Below, one piece after another: positions 49,123-60,843 of a stretch of 64,000 nucleotides of DNA. A program made the translations under genes and the position numbers. The notes beneath the pieces were generated by a model that did no database searches, was not told where the DNA came from, and saw only the letters and a list, made by a program, of their open reading frames with translations. This stretch comes from Cordia subcordata. Its lineage: Eukaryota; Streptophyta; Magnoliopsida; Boraginales; Cordiaceae. The DNA is taken from contig JAPTOF010000016.1 in assembly GCA_028554755.1 (NCBI GenBank), positions 11,506,001-11,570,000 of the forward strand, written 5' to 3'. How positions within the stretch are numbered: position 1 is the first letter of the stretch; every line of letters begins with the position of its first letter.

Positions 49123-51675
49123 GCTATTTGATCAACAGTTCTACTGATGTGCTATTGATTCAAAATGAATAAGTGTACTATTTGATCAACAGTCCTAATT
49201 CAAAAATATTATTCTATATGTTCAAAATTATTATATTATATGTTCAAAATTTAATACAGGGAATAGATTAATTTGATTTAGCAAAAAATCAAACGCTTAA
49301 TTTGCGTTATTTTAAATTATTTATTAGACAGCCAAATTCTCCATCTTTTCACTCATACACATCAACTATATACTACACACCACCACCATAACACACCCAC
49401 GGATCTGTTGTTATAGATTTGAGAAAATAACTTAAAAAAAAAAGAGAGAGAAAGAGAATAGTAGCAACAACTTGGATCGACGATGAAACGAAATCGACAT
49501 TAAGATTGAAGACTATCCTTATTGTCGCACAAAGATGATGATCGCGATAATGATATCCGATTTAAAATCAGACGGTTTGATTTTGCTTGAGAGAGACATA
49601 AAGAAGAAAGAGAAAGAGAGTAAGAGAAACAGAAGGAAATGAGAGGCTTCAAATTTTTTTTTTTTAAAATGCATGTCTTTCACCTTATCTAAGGTGCACA
49701 GTACTTCATAGGAGCACAGTAAAATCTACAATTTTTATGGGGAGAAAGGAGCATAAAAAATTATGAGTATATTGTGTTTGGATTAAAAGGGAAATGAGAG
49801 GAAAGGATAAATGTTATGTGTAAATTTACTTGTGTGCCCTTTTCTTATTTTGTATCCAAGGTGCAATATTCTAAACTCATAAGCACGGGTCTACTTTTTC
49901 TTTTTCTTTTTTGAATTATATACTTTATATAGTTCTTTATTTGTAAATATTTTTACTATTTTTTAGGTTTAATTTACCTCTATTTACATTTGGTTAAATC
50001 ATATAATATGTACTATATTGAGTGTTGGGTGTCTTTTTGGTTAGATCTTTAATGCTTAAATAATACAATATCCTGATAATCTTTTATCAATTTTTTAGGT
50101 AAGTTTGGCATTTTGTAGTAATATATATTCTTTTACTTTTTTGAGCAAGTAGTAATATATATTCAGACTTTTTGCTTCTTCATATTGGCATACTTTTGGA
50201 GCCTTTTTTTTATTACTTTACTTGTTACTAAGTTTATATTATTATTTGTTAAGATCATAATTTATATATTGATATATTAAGATCTAATAATGTTTCTTTT
50301 TTTTTCACTTATAATTTGAAGAATGGTTTATATAAGTTTTGTTCCAGGTATGTTCCTTTTCTTTGATTATTTACTTTGGCTAAGATAATAGTTTGCATAT
50401 ACTATATAATTACGAATAAAGAATTAAACTTGTGTGTGAATAACATGATAATTACAAATAAAATTAAATTAAAAAAATAATTCAAAAAGTCTTTTATATG
50501 TATAGGCTTGTGTACGAACGATAACATGTAGTAATATTAAAGAACTAAACTAAAATTAGAATAACCAATTAAATACACAAGTAATATAGATTTATTAAAC
50601 AAAAATGAATTGCAAGAAATTAAAAGAAAATATTTATAAGAAAGAAAGTAAAAGAATATCAAATGTAAATTAGAATGGAGGCTTGAGTTAGATTTAATCT
50701 CTTTAAAACTTTAACGCACTACTATAGTATTGACAGCTCCTCTCACAAACATCCTAGGATAAATGGTTTACCTTTTTTGGATATATCACTTAAATTTTTA
50801 AAAGCCAATGATGAGGATGGTATTAAAACTCTCTCAACTATGCAAGCTTATAGACTATAAGAAACACTATATGCAAAAGGAAACTCATTTATTTTGTATG
50901 TTTTGAAGTTTTTACAAAAGGAAACTCATTTATTTTGTATGTTTTGAAGTTTTTACAATAGTACTATTTATAGATGGAAGAATTGGTAAGGTATAAAGTC
51001 TACTATAAATAAGGCATTGGAAGGTCTTAAAACCCCTTTACATTAACTTTATGGTTTGAAAGTCACCTTAAAGATGACAGTTCAAGGGTTTCAAAACACA
51101 CAAGCATTAACCTCCATAACCAACATAGTAAGGAGATCAAAAGTCTTTTAAATGAATAATGTTAAAATTGTTATTAATTAAATTTATAATATTGATAAAA
51201 ATTTTTAGCTGAGTTAGAAAACAAATGAAAGCTAGTGTGGCATATTTCTTTGAGCTACAATCTATCATAATAAAAAATATAACTACATAAAGTAGATTTA
51301 TAAATCAGTATGTAATTGAAAAAACATTGTACATATAAGATAATTGTATTAAATGGCAAAATGTGATATATATATATATATAATATTCCCTGCTTTTTCG
51401 GGGTAAGAAGGGGTAGAGAAAATGCCTCAAGCCAATGTTCGAGTACTAGGTACTACAACACTGAAGTAACCCATGCCATACTCCTAGGAAAAGCTCCAGA
51501 ACTTTAATTCAAAATTCTTTCGATTCATCCCCTCATGAGGGATTGCCAAACCATTTGACCCTTCACCCATTCCAATATAAAGGATTAGTCAATAAATAAT
51601 AGATAGTAAATGGGTCGATTTGAAAATAAATGAATTGCTAGTTGTGTCAGACTTAAACCTAACTAAAATAAAATA

Positions 51676-51714
<39 letters not shown>

Positions 51715-52209
51715 GATTTAAGAAAAAAATAATGGATTTTGCTTGAACAGTTGGATTTCTTTCATGTTGTTTATTACTATAATTGCAATGCCAAGACATG
51801 GTGGATAAATCTAATTAGGATATGGTGCATAAATTAATTAAATTAAATTAAATTTTTTTGGACTTTATTACTTTTAGCTCATTAAAAAGAAATATATAGG
51901 TGGAATATAAATATAATTAAATATCTTGTAACTCCATTGCAATGATGAGTTTGGAAAGTGGTGCCTAAATGTAATTAGACACTATAATATTTAGATTTAT
52001 AATAATGTAATAATATTAAAAATAAAATCTATAATGACTTGGTGAATAGATAGATACTGATATAGCACCCTTCTTTGAGCTCCCTTGGATTCAACTTTTA
52101 TCTATACATAGATATAGATACTTTTACTTTGACACACACTTCTAACAAATAAAATGCAAGAAAAAAAAAGAAACATGTGAATATTTTGGTTCGAAAGTTG
52201 CCATAGTAG
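49123..52209. other. noncoding AT-rich intergenic DNA
   Basis: 49123-49260 continues the 'gttcaaaatta' repeats interrupted by the solo LTR. 49690-49730 again has 'gtgcacagta' and 'gagcacagta', so 46695-49740 may be one repeat split by the LTR. A 43-bp tandem duplication ('ggaaactcatttattttgta' unit) lies at about 50878-50960. A (CA)n(TA)n microsatellite occupies 51676-51714. No gene seen. Confidence 0.45.
51676..51714. repeat. (CA)n(TA)n microsatellite
   Basis: A pure CA run followed by a pure TA run. Confidence 0.95.
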
Positions 52210-52388
52210 CTACATTGTGAAATTGGTTGCTCAGAAATTGGAATTAGCTTTTTAAAGATATTGATTTTCAAAATCATTTTTATAGATTTTTTACTTAAAA
52301 AGTAAATTTGAACTTTTTTAGAGTTACTAATTTTCTTTAAAATCAAGCCAAATTTATTTATGAGAAAAATCCAATCTAAACAAGCCCT
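52210..52388. mobile_element. truncated MITE of the GTTTGGATTGG family
   Basis: Only the right end is clear ('aaaatccaatctaaacaagccct'-type terminus). The A/T-rich core with AGCTTTTTAAAG is family-like. The left end is missing. Confidence 0.45.
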
Positions 52389-53021
52389 ATATATAATTAG
52401 ATGTTCAAAATAAAAACAAATACATACCATTTAAGATATTTATTTTTTGATTGGTCATCAAATTTACAAAGTTAGAATAGTTAAATTTGTAAACAAAATT
52501 AAATATTTATTGTTGTGTTTTGTTCTTGTATAGATAACTTGATTACATCTTATAGATGTCTTGAAAGAAAAACTGCTTGCAGGTTTAGAATATTAACAAA
52601 ATAACACAGTTGCCTTAAAAGAAAAGAAGGCTTGTTTGCTCCAGTATTTAACTAAGCAAAAATTTTCAATAGATGTCCATGTGGTCTTAATACCTTGAAC
52701 AAAAAGTGATGATCTATACAATATTACAAAGGTCATCAACTACAGTAGGTAATGATTCATAACCAACCAGTAGTAATGTCTGGTTCCTAAAACATTACAA
52801 AAAGCTATCAAGCTATTAAACATCACATGTTATCCCATGGTTGTGTCTTGCACCAAAATCATCAAGTCATACATAATATTTAACCATTAGTTAGCTAGTG
52901 TCATGCACAAAAAATACCAAAGCACCTAACAAAATACACATCAATTAGTTGGCACAAAAAGAACCAAACATATAACACATAAGCAAACTCTTGTGCCTAT
53001 CCATTGGAACCCAAGTAGTGC

Positions 53022-53937
53022 TTAATTTATTAGGCTTGTCAAGAGAAAAGCATAAGTTTTTTCCATCAAGTCATCCTCAATTTTCATCTCTTCAACAAAT
53101 TGCCAAAATTCATCTTCTCTCATAGATGTTGGTAGCTTAACTTTGAGATAAGCATTATTTCCCTCTCTAAGAGCATCAACAACAGACAAGATGGTATCCC
53201 TAATAAACCCACCTTTAGTCTTCACAGTTGCTTTGGGCTTTTTTGATTTTTTGCTAGCCATTTTCTCCTTGTTCTTGGACCTAAATTTAGTAGAATCCAT
53301 TGTCATGGTTTGAGCATCATCATGGTAACTATTAGCATCATCTATAATTACCTCATTAGAATGGATCATTTGGTCAATTTCATCAATAGTGTCTATATAA
53401 TCTAAATCAATGCATGCAGGCAATCTTTTTCTCAACTTTGAAGTAGTTTCAGCATGTTCTCCTGTTGCTCTATCTTTTCACATAGTATGACCATCTTGTC
53501 ATAGTGGGCTACTGTCTTTGACATCCATTCCCTAGCTTCAGGCTTGACCTAACAAATAAACATCATATTAATATAACAAACATGTTGTCTATATGAAACA
53601 ACCTTATATAAAGCATACCTTAATTAGCCTTTGCCAAACTTCAAGTTTGGCACTCCATATCTTGGTTATTGGACTCTAAGCAAATCCACTCATCTCATGT
53701 TGCATTACATTAAAGCATTTGGCAAAGTTAGCTTTCATTGTTTTCCAGTGGTTTTTTATTTTGTCTTTCTTTATTTGCATGCCAATTTTTTCTTTTAATT
53801 CTTTCATAATTTTATCATAAGCCTTTGGAGTAAATATCTGATTCACTCTATTCCCCACGTTGTGTTAATGTAAGAAAGCATCCACAAGAGCCTACATTTT
53901 CTTCATTGTTTTCAATTGATTTCTTCTTCCTCGGCAT
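53022..53937 (-). pseudogene. PIF/Harbinger ORF1 (Myb/SANT-like) pseudogene
   Basis: The minus-strand start MPRKKKSIENNEENVG is at 53937. After a frameshift near 53870 the Myb/SANT-like region follows (FTPKAYDKIMKELKEKIG, then KIKNHWKTMKANF, 53858-53676). Then come a linker (AREWMSKTVAHYDKMVILCE) and a C-terminal half (53435-53022: Asp-rich, then Lys-rich, then a helical tail). Harbinger ORF1 proteins work with the transposase in nuclear import and DNA binding. Stops and shifts make it non-functional here. It lies downstream of the transposase on the same strand. Confidence 0.75.
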
Positions 53938-54238
53938 GGCTTTATGGAGAAAAAATATACATTTATATGTTACTAGTAAAATGAACTCATAATACATAAT
54001 AAAAGTTAAACAATATTACAACTAAAGCTACAAGCTCACAATTTATCACAAGTCAATCATAAAGTCAACTCACAATACATGATAAAAATTAGAAGAACAC
54101 TACAATTAAAAATTAACTCAAGTTAAACATGGGTTGGCAACTCATACTCAAATTAAAAAAATAATACAATTAAAAGTCAAATTCATAAGACCTATCAAGA
54201 TTCAATCATCAGAAATATAGTCACTCTACATTCCATTA

Positions 54239-54685
54239 TCAATAGTGTTTCTCAGAGCTCCCATGTGCTTTATCCTCATCTGAGCGAGTATTTGGTTGAG
54301 GAGGGTCTTCACACATGAGTTCTTCATCGACCTCAGCAAGTAATCATTCACCAGGATCTACTCTTAGTAAGTAATTATGTAAGATACAACAAGCTAAAAT
54401 AATCTTATTTTGAGTTTTAACACCATATGTTGGTTCTTTTGCACTTGACATGATGAGAAACCTTTTCTTTAGAACTCCAAATGCTCTTTCAATTGCATTA
54501 CGCAATGATGCATGTCAAAGGTTGAATAACTCTTTACAATCCTGTGATGGATTTCTTGAATATTCTCTTAAGTGGTAGCGAACCTCTCTATATGGAGCAA
54601 TAATTCCACTTCTCAACATAAATCTAGCATCAACAAGATAAGATTTTCCTATTCAACAAAAAAAAAATCAGTTTTTTATTATTAT

Positions 54686-54763
<78 letters not shown>

Positions 54764-55667
54764 AGCTACAGTTGCAGCATTACTACTATTACTACATGCA
54801 TGTAAAATGGCATTATCCAATTCTCTTCCCCTATATAAATAATTACTTGAAGGAATTATAAGCTTATCTTCCCTTGATAGTGCATTTTTTACGATCCGTG
54901 TATCAGATGCAGTCTCATCCCATCCAAGTAAAACAAAAGTGAACCTTAAATTGAAAGTATATGCTGCCAAAATATTTTGGGCAGGATATTCTTCCTACCA
55001 CGATATCTAGGAGCATCTTCTGAGGAAACTTTCACACGAACATGAGTTCCATCTATAACGCCAATACAATCCTATAATTAACCTTTTCCTATCATACAAC
55101 TATATAATATGTATATAAAAATTTGTTTAATTTTAGAATGTATTTTTACCTTAAGGACAGATAATATCTATTGCTACCAAGGATCTTTGCCGGAATCTCT
55201 AAGCTTTGAACAAACATTTTCTCTTCTAATTCTATGGTAGACCTCAATACACGATGGAAATGACGACTACTTGCTTTCCCAGAATGTAAGAAGCAAAATT
55301 GTATTTCACGATTTTTTGTATGGTGTGCCAATATATACAGTATTTTAACAACTTGCTCCTCGACACTTACTAGTCTAGTTGGCTGAAGACCACCGTCTTT
55401 TTGTAAAAGATTGCACAAGTTTACAAAAGCTTGTGGGCTCATTCTTGTTATATTACGACTTCTTTCGCATCCTAAAATTCAATCCATTATTTTCTCTTTC
55501 TCTCTTTCTCTCTCAGATGTTCCTATAGAACTAGGGATTTTATTATTTAAGTGTCTCGCCTATTTAAACCAATAATTTAACAAGCTTATAACTTGTGCAA
55601 CAACTTTATGACGTCTTTCTTGCCATCTGAGTGATATATCTATTGTCTCTTCTACAGGATTTGTCAT
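54239..55667 (-). pseudogene. PIF/Harbinger transposase pseudogene
   Basis: The minus-strand start MTNPVEETIDISLRWQERRH is at 55667. A helical region (55442-55146: MSPQAFVNLCNLLQK, VSVEEQVVKILYILAH) precedes the DDE nuclease: DCIGVIDGTHVRV (first Asp, near 55070-55030), then FVLLGWDETASDTRI (second Asp, near 54920), then YLVDARFMLRSGIIAPYR (near 54630-54580) and the third acidic residue in [14 protein letters not shown] (near 54500-54460). It ends with the typical ILHNYL segment. Stops occur in [12 protein letters not shown] and after RVDPGE, and a trinucleotide repeat of about 85 bp (54677-54762) sits between the second and third motifs. Inactive. Element ends were not located. Confidence 0.88.
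54677..54762. repeat. (TAA)n(TTA)n microsatellite inside the transposase pseudogene
   Basis: About 14 ATA/TAA units are followed by about 14 TTA units, a self-complementary run that could fold. Confidence 0.95.
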
Positions 55668-57025
55668 CTCTACGTAATTAAAAAAGAAAAGGAAACAAAA
55701 AATCTTAATCAAGAGACTATGCAATATTGATAAGCAATTAAAAAGTAAATGAGTTAACAAAAGGAAAAGGTGTGGAGAAGCATTTATAATTTAAGCAAAT
55801 GTCTTCTCTGTTACCCAAGCCTCAGACTAATTAAAATCATCATTTATCACATAATAGCATGAATTTAAAATATAGCCCAACACAAGAAGTTCAAAGAATT
55901 TGGATCATACCAACTTTATATTCTTAACCACATCAAAAGGGTGTGAGCTTAAAAAGGGACACTAAAAAAGCACATAATACAAATAGAGACCAAGAAGAAA
56001 GCATACATATTTTCTCAAGTGAATGTATAAATACTTTTTGCTTAAAAGATAGAAGAGTAAAAATGACCATATTTGCTTTTCCTCTAAGTTGTTATAAAAG
56101 CCAATCTAACAACTAATTTTCATGTTCAAACAAAGGTTTTTTTTTGTCAATAAATACTACATAAGCTATACTCGATAAATCAACCAAAAGATCTATTTGG
56201 GAATATCGGTAGAAATCTCCCACAAAAGCTCACACCTATAAATCACCAATTCATATGCATCTGCCTATGTTTCTTTATGATTTGGGGCTTTCTATTTATG
56301 TCACATGCCAGGTTTCTCCATTCTTTTCTTGAGATCCTTCACTCTCTATTTATGTAATCATATCATATAATTTTGTAAAGCAATATAGCAGTAAATGCTA
56401 AGTGAAACTTTTGCAAATATCTCCATTTATATAACAAGGGTCACAATCTAACAAGGTAATAGATATTGGACTACACCAAAGCACTACATTATTCCAACAT
56501 CTTGAACTTCCAAAATAACAAAAATTTTTAGCTTATGTATATAATTCAAATTTCAAAGTAAATTTCATAGAGTTATCACTTAGTAGATTCAACCCCCCAA
56601 AAAAAAAAAAAATTAACAACCAAAACATATATTATCAACAAACCCAATAATAGCATATAAAAAATTAGAAAATTTTATACATAGCAAAGGATGAACGTAA
56701 GCAGCAACTTGGGAGAGAAAAGACCAATTAAGAAGAAAAAGGAGCAGTGGTGTCTGAGAAAGAAACAAGGGTTTTGCTTTATATAACAAGTTTAGTTGTA
56801 ATTAAGATAAAAGAAATAGGGCAAAATCATCTTTACATAAAATTAAAAAATCCTTTCTTTTCAAATCACCCCAAGTTGGATGGATTAAAATAAGGGGAAT
56901 GAGGGGATTCTATTTTTTCTCTCAATACCATCCCCCTCTTAAAACTTTCAAAACAAACAGAGGAAAGATTTGCTTTGTCCCTCTATTACCATTCCCACCC
57001 CTCCATTCCCCCCAATACAAATAGA
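55668..57025. other. noncoding flank of the Harbinger element
   Basis: No coding sequence. 56870-57020 contains pyrimidine-rich MITE-like DNA ('accatccccctctt', 'ccattccccccaatacaaat') similar to 46410-46600. The upstream terminus of the Harbinger element may lie here, but no inverted repeat pair was found. Confidence 0.35.
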
Positions 57026-57217
57026 GTGTAAAAGTGCTTTTAAATGCCCTTTTTGGCAATTTGGGTGAAAATAGTGCTTTAAGGAGTTTTCTATCCAAAT
57101 TCATGTTACAATTGAAAAGTACTTTTGACTGGATGAATCCAATAGAAAATAGCTTTTGCTATTGCTTAAAGCTCTTCAAAAAAGCACTTTTGCAAAAAAC
57201 CAATCCAAACGAGCCCT
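57026..57217. mobile_element. partial MITE of the GTTTGGATTGG family
   Basis: The right terminus 'accaatccaaacgagcccttaa' (57200-57220) and internal AAAGTGCTTTT arms match the family. The left terminus is lost. Confidence 0.55.
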
Positions 57218-58739
57218 TAATGATTAACATTTGGACATAAAGCTGTTATCATAAAAAAATGCATGAATTGTTAGTTTTTTAATTATCTTTTTATTTAGTC
57301 ACATGTTTTTTATATCTAGTTTTGAAGAAAAAAAATACTTTTTATTACAAATTACCATATAAATATAGAAACTTAATTATACATGAATTAGATGAAGCAA
57401 ATTTTCCAAGTAGATTGGTTTTTCTAAGTTTCAAGAAATTGAAGATTTATTTGATAACAGACAATTGTCATTTAGGCATTTAAATTTCAAAATTTTGAAT
57501 TTTACCCCAACATCACTTTTTCGTCCTATGATCTTGCAAAATGGTGATTTTACTCTCCTTAATTCAAATGTCAATATTATTCTTACGAAACAGCAAGATG
57601 ACTAATGACTATAGTAGTAAAAAATTGGCATAGACTTAAAGACCCACTTTATTAGGATGATCAGTAGATTTACATAAAAAAAGAGGTTATGGCCGGCAAA
57701 TATTCAATCAACTTGTTATCTGTCCTATTGAGGACCTCTTACCAACCAACCGATCACTAAAGAATAAGCGTCTCAACTATTGATGTTACCCTATTCAGAC
57801 GACTAGAAATGACTCCTATAAGGAGTCAATCTTGTCAACTCCTAGGATAAACTCTCTTGCTGTTGGACTTCTACGGCACATCAAACTCTAATGGTATTCG
57901 GGCCTTTAGCCATTAGCTTGATCGTGATAACTACTATGATTCTTAGAATTCTATTTGCAAGCAACTTTTATGAGTCTTTAGACTCCTGAATTCAAGATCC
58001 ATAAAAGAGGGCAAGTTATACCTAGCTAGCCATGTTGATACTCAACCAGTTATTAGCTTTGTCCTAATTGATTAAATACTATGATTGTTGGTAAAGTTCA
58101 TCATCATCACCTGACTCTGAGGGGATAAATGATTGCTGCACCAAGATTCTAGCCAGAAGAAAGTCCTATGGCTGTCTAGACTTGCAGCTACTAGCAGTTA
58201 TAAATAGACACTCCTACTAGAGAGAAGGGCATCAAATAATCACTTAGTTGACACCCTAAGCAATAATTGGGTTGTTCTCATCCTTATCCTTATCCTATCG
58301 CACCTAGTAATAATTCCACTACTCTTATATATAACATATCACTCTTAGCCACACTCTAGCTGCTACCACATATAAGCCCAACATACACTTCAATGATGAC
58401 CCCCATTATGGTGACTTCTTAAGCCTATTTGTATATTGCTGTTCTTTCAAACTACCACTTGATCACTGACTTAGGCGTAGTGTGTCTTTGCTTGGCACCA
58501 TGTAGGTGTCAAGGATTCACCTTTCTCTTCTTGCCTTCTATCTCATAGGTTGCTAATGCCTTAAAATTTATGATTGTGGATCTTAGCAGCTATAATTTAG
58601 GTGCTCACCATAGGGCCTTAACAATTATCTCATAACATTAAAAGGCTTTGGATTTCCAACAGTCAAATACTCGACTATGAACCTCATGGATATTGAACCA
58701 AGTATTAGCTAAGATCTCCCAACTCAGATAGAAGCTGTA
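57218..58739. other. noncoding intergenic DNA
   Basis: 57218-57600 is AT-rich. From about 57620 the composition becomes more balanced and resembles old retrotransposon DNA, but no domain or terminal repeat was recognised. Confidence 0.3.
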
Positions 58740-59093
58740 ATGGCCAAGATGACAGAATATAAGGATAAGTTCAAGAACCTTAAGGTTGAGAACATAGCCA
58801 TTTGCCAAGAAATCATAAAGCTACAACAAATAGTCAAGACTCTCTTAGCAACCTCTACATCTCTTGGGAAAGAGAAGTCAGTCATACACACTCAAGTGCT
58901 TGAACCCATACAATCTCTTGCCTCCACAGCTCTCCAAACTCTAGCGAGAGGGGCCTACCTCCCACAAGTTGCTGCAATCAACCATTGCCTAGGACTTGAT
59001 GATGAAGAGACCAACCCTCATGCGAACAACCTTTGTCAATTGAAAGTACCACATGTTAATAACAATAGAGCAATAGAATTCCTATGTGAATGA
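58740..59093 (+). other. ORF of 117 codons, unrecognised
   Basis: MAKMTEYKDKFKNLKVENIA is followed by a helical, leucine-rich part that could form a short coiled coil, then SLASTALQTLARGAYLPQVA and an acidic part. The frame is open for some distance upstream and the composition looks coding. It could be a gag fragment of an old retrotransposon or a gene piece carried with the ERV1 exons just downstream. No family was recognised. Confidence 0.3.
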
Positions 59094-59181
59094 TTTGTTT
59101 ATGATCTTCTTGATGTTATTATTGTTTCAGTTTTGCTTGGGACATTTGGGTTTTTGATTAAATTTTACTTTGTATCCTTAG

Positions 59182-59566
59182 GAAAAATCTGCTAGTCCAG
59201 TAACTAAAGAAAACCTTGGAAGGGCTAGTTGGACTTTTCTTCATACTCTTACTACTCAGGTAATTTATTTGCTATTGGCCTTGCCTTGAAAATCTCTAAA
59301 AAAGGCTCTACTTTTGTTGGAGTTTCTGAACTTTATCTTGATTACTTTTGTTAGTTATTCACAGTTTTTCGAATCTAGTTTGTGACAGTACTTTGTGTAA
59401 TGTACTTTGTTTATTCGTGTCAAATTTTGGGAAATTTTGCTTCATTTATTCTTAGAATGCTCTTAACTATTTATCTCATGTCAATTTTCTCAGTAATTTT
59501 GAATTTTTTTTTTTTTGGTATCCAGAAAATCATAGAAGACAACAAAAGAAGGATGTGAAAGAATTG
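59182..59566 (+). pseudogene. ERV1: two-exon fragment of the sulfhydryl oxidase ERV1
   Basis: Exon A (59182-59259) follows an AG acceptor, ends CAG|GTAATT and reads EKSASPVTKENLGRASWTFL then HTLTTQ. Exon B (59519-59566) reads YPENHRRQQKKDVKEL and is followed by GTATG. Joined, they match the start of the ERV/ALR domain of plant Erv1 (the recalled Arabidopsis protein has PVTKEDLGRATWTFLHTLAA, then QYPEKPTRQQKKDVKEL). ERV1 is the FAD-linked thiol oxidase of mitochondrial intermembrane-space import. The CxxC active-site exon and the N-terminus are absent within the flanking kilobase, and the bases before exon B are GG where an acceptor AG is needed. It is a gene fragment, not a working gene. Confidence 0.85.
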
Positions 59567-59833
59567 GTATGATGTTTCTTCGTTAAGCAATGGATTTTGA
59601 TTAATTTCAGCAGCTACAGAAATTCATTTTCAAAATTTTACACGTCATTTAAGACCTTACAATTTGAGTAGTTTACTTTAAATGAAAAGTGGTTCGTTGC
59701 TGAATTGATTTTATCCTCTAACAACTTCGAATTGCATGTTAACTAGTGCTTTCATGAAAATCAAATGAGAAGCTTCACTTTGAAGATGGAATATCTTTAT
59801 GGTTGATATGTTCTAAAAGAAATAAACATTCTG

Positions 59834-59995
59834 AGTCTTGTCAAGAAATGGAGAGGCAAGGTCTCTTATGATAATAATCACTTCATGCTGCACGTTGAGC
59901 CACTCAAGAAACAGTCAATTAGTCATGATGATGAAGTGATCAAGAAGGCAATCATTCCAAGTATTCATATTGGGGCTAACATTAGCATTATCTAA
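59834..59995 (+). other. open coding-like fragment, unrecognised
   Basis: An open frame without Met at its start reads SLVKKWRGKVSYDNNHFMLH and then VEPLKKQSISHDDEVIKKAI before a TAA. Its amino-acid composition is protein-like, unlike most frames here. It lies between the ERV1 exons and the CACTA end and may be another captured gene piece. The product is unknown. Confidence 0.25.
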
Positions 59996-60099
59996 CACGA
60001 TTAGTTGATTTGAGTCAAAGTCTCCCAATTATGCACCATTCAAATCATTTTGTAATTCTCTTATGGATTTTCACTACAAGAAAATAGGCCTTTTGGACC

Positions 60100-60540
60100 G
60101 TCTATCAGTTGCTAAATGGAAAAATTGGTCGCTAAACTGCGGTAGTGACCGATTTTGCAACCAAAGTAGTTGGTCGCTAAATGGGTAGTCGCTAAACTTA
60201 AATTAGCGATCGATTTGCTAATCAGTCGCTAATTAGCGACCAATTTGCTAATCGGTCACTAAATGGGTGGTCACTAAGTATACGCAAATTCCACATCAGT
60301 CGCTAAAATTTTAGTGACCAATTTTGCCACTGCAAAATCGGTCGCTAAAATTAGTCACCGATTCTGCGGTCGCTAATTTTAGCCACCGATTCTGCGGTCC
60401 CTAATTTCTAGTGACTTGCATACCTAGCATTTAGCGATCTATGCAACGATTGCTAATTTAGCGACTCACATTGTGGTTGCTAAAGTTTAGCTCTTTCCAA
60501 TTTTAGCGACCAATATGACATCGGTCGCTAATTTAATGAT
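60100..60540. repeat. CACTA subterminal repeat array (GTCGCTAAA / TTAGCGACC)
   Basis: More than fifteen variants of gtcgctaa and ttagcgacc occur in both orientations, many in inverted pairs such as 'cagtcgctaattagcgacca'. Such arrays are the transposase (TNPA-type) binding sites of CACTA elements. Confidence 0.85.
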
Positions 60541-60843
60541 TGTACAGCCTATCATAAGCTGGTTGATCCTAAACTATATAAACCTGCTAACAATTTTATA
60601 TCCAACTTACATATTTATCACCACACATTGGTAACACAATCAACCAACAAAATACATTTAAACATAAAAATCTTTTCAATCCATATCTTTTTCACATAAA
60701 CATAAATAATGTGTCATACAACCTACACATGTCAAATAGTCTGCCAAATTAAACCTTAAAGGCGTTTAAACCAAATATACTACGAAATTATATAGTATTC
60801 ATCAACACGTAATAAAGTAGTCTTTTTACCACGATTGACACAA

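Noticed and set aside
52098..52430. 110-codon minus-strand ORF
   Set aside because: It overlaps a truncated MITE and reads as A/T-driven low-complexity protein.
54572..54805. ORF with Asn and Tyr runs
   Set aside because: Translation of the trinucleotide microsatellite, not a gene.
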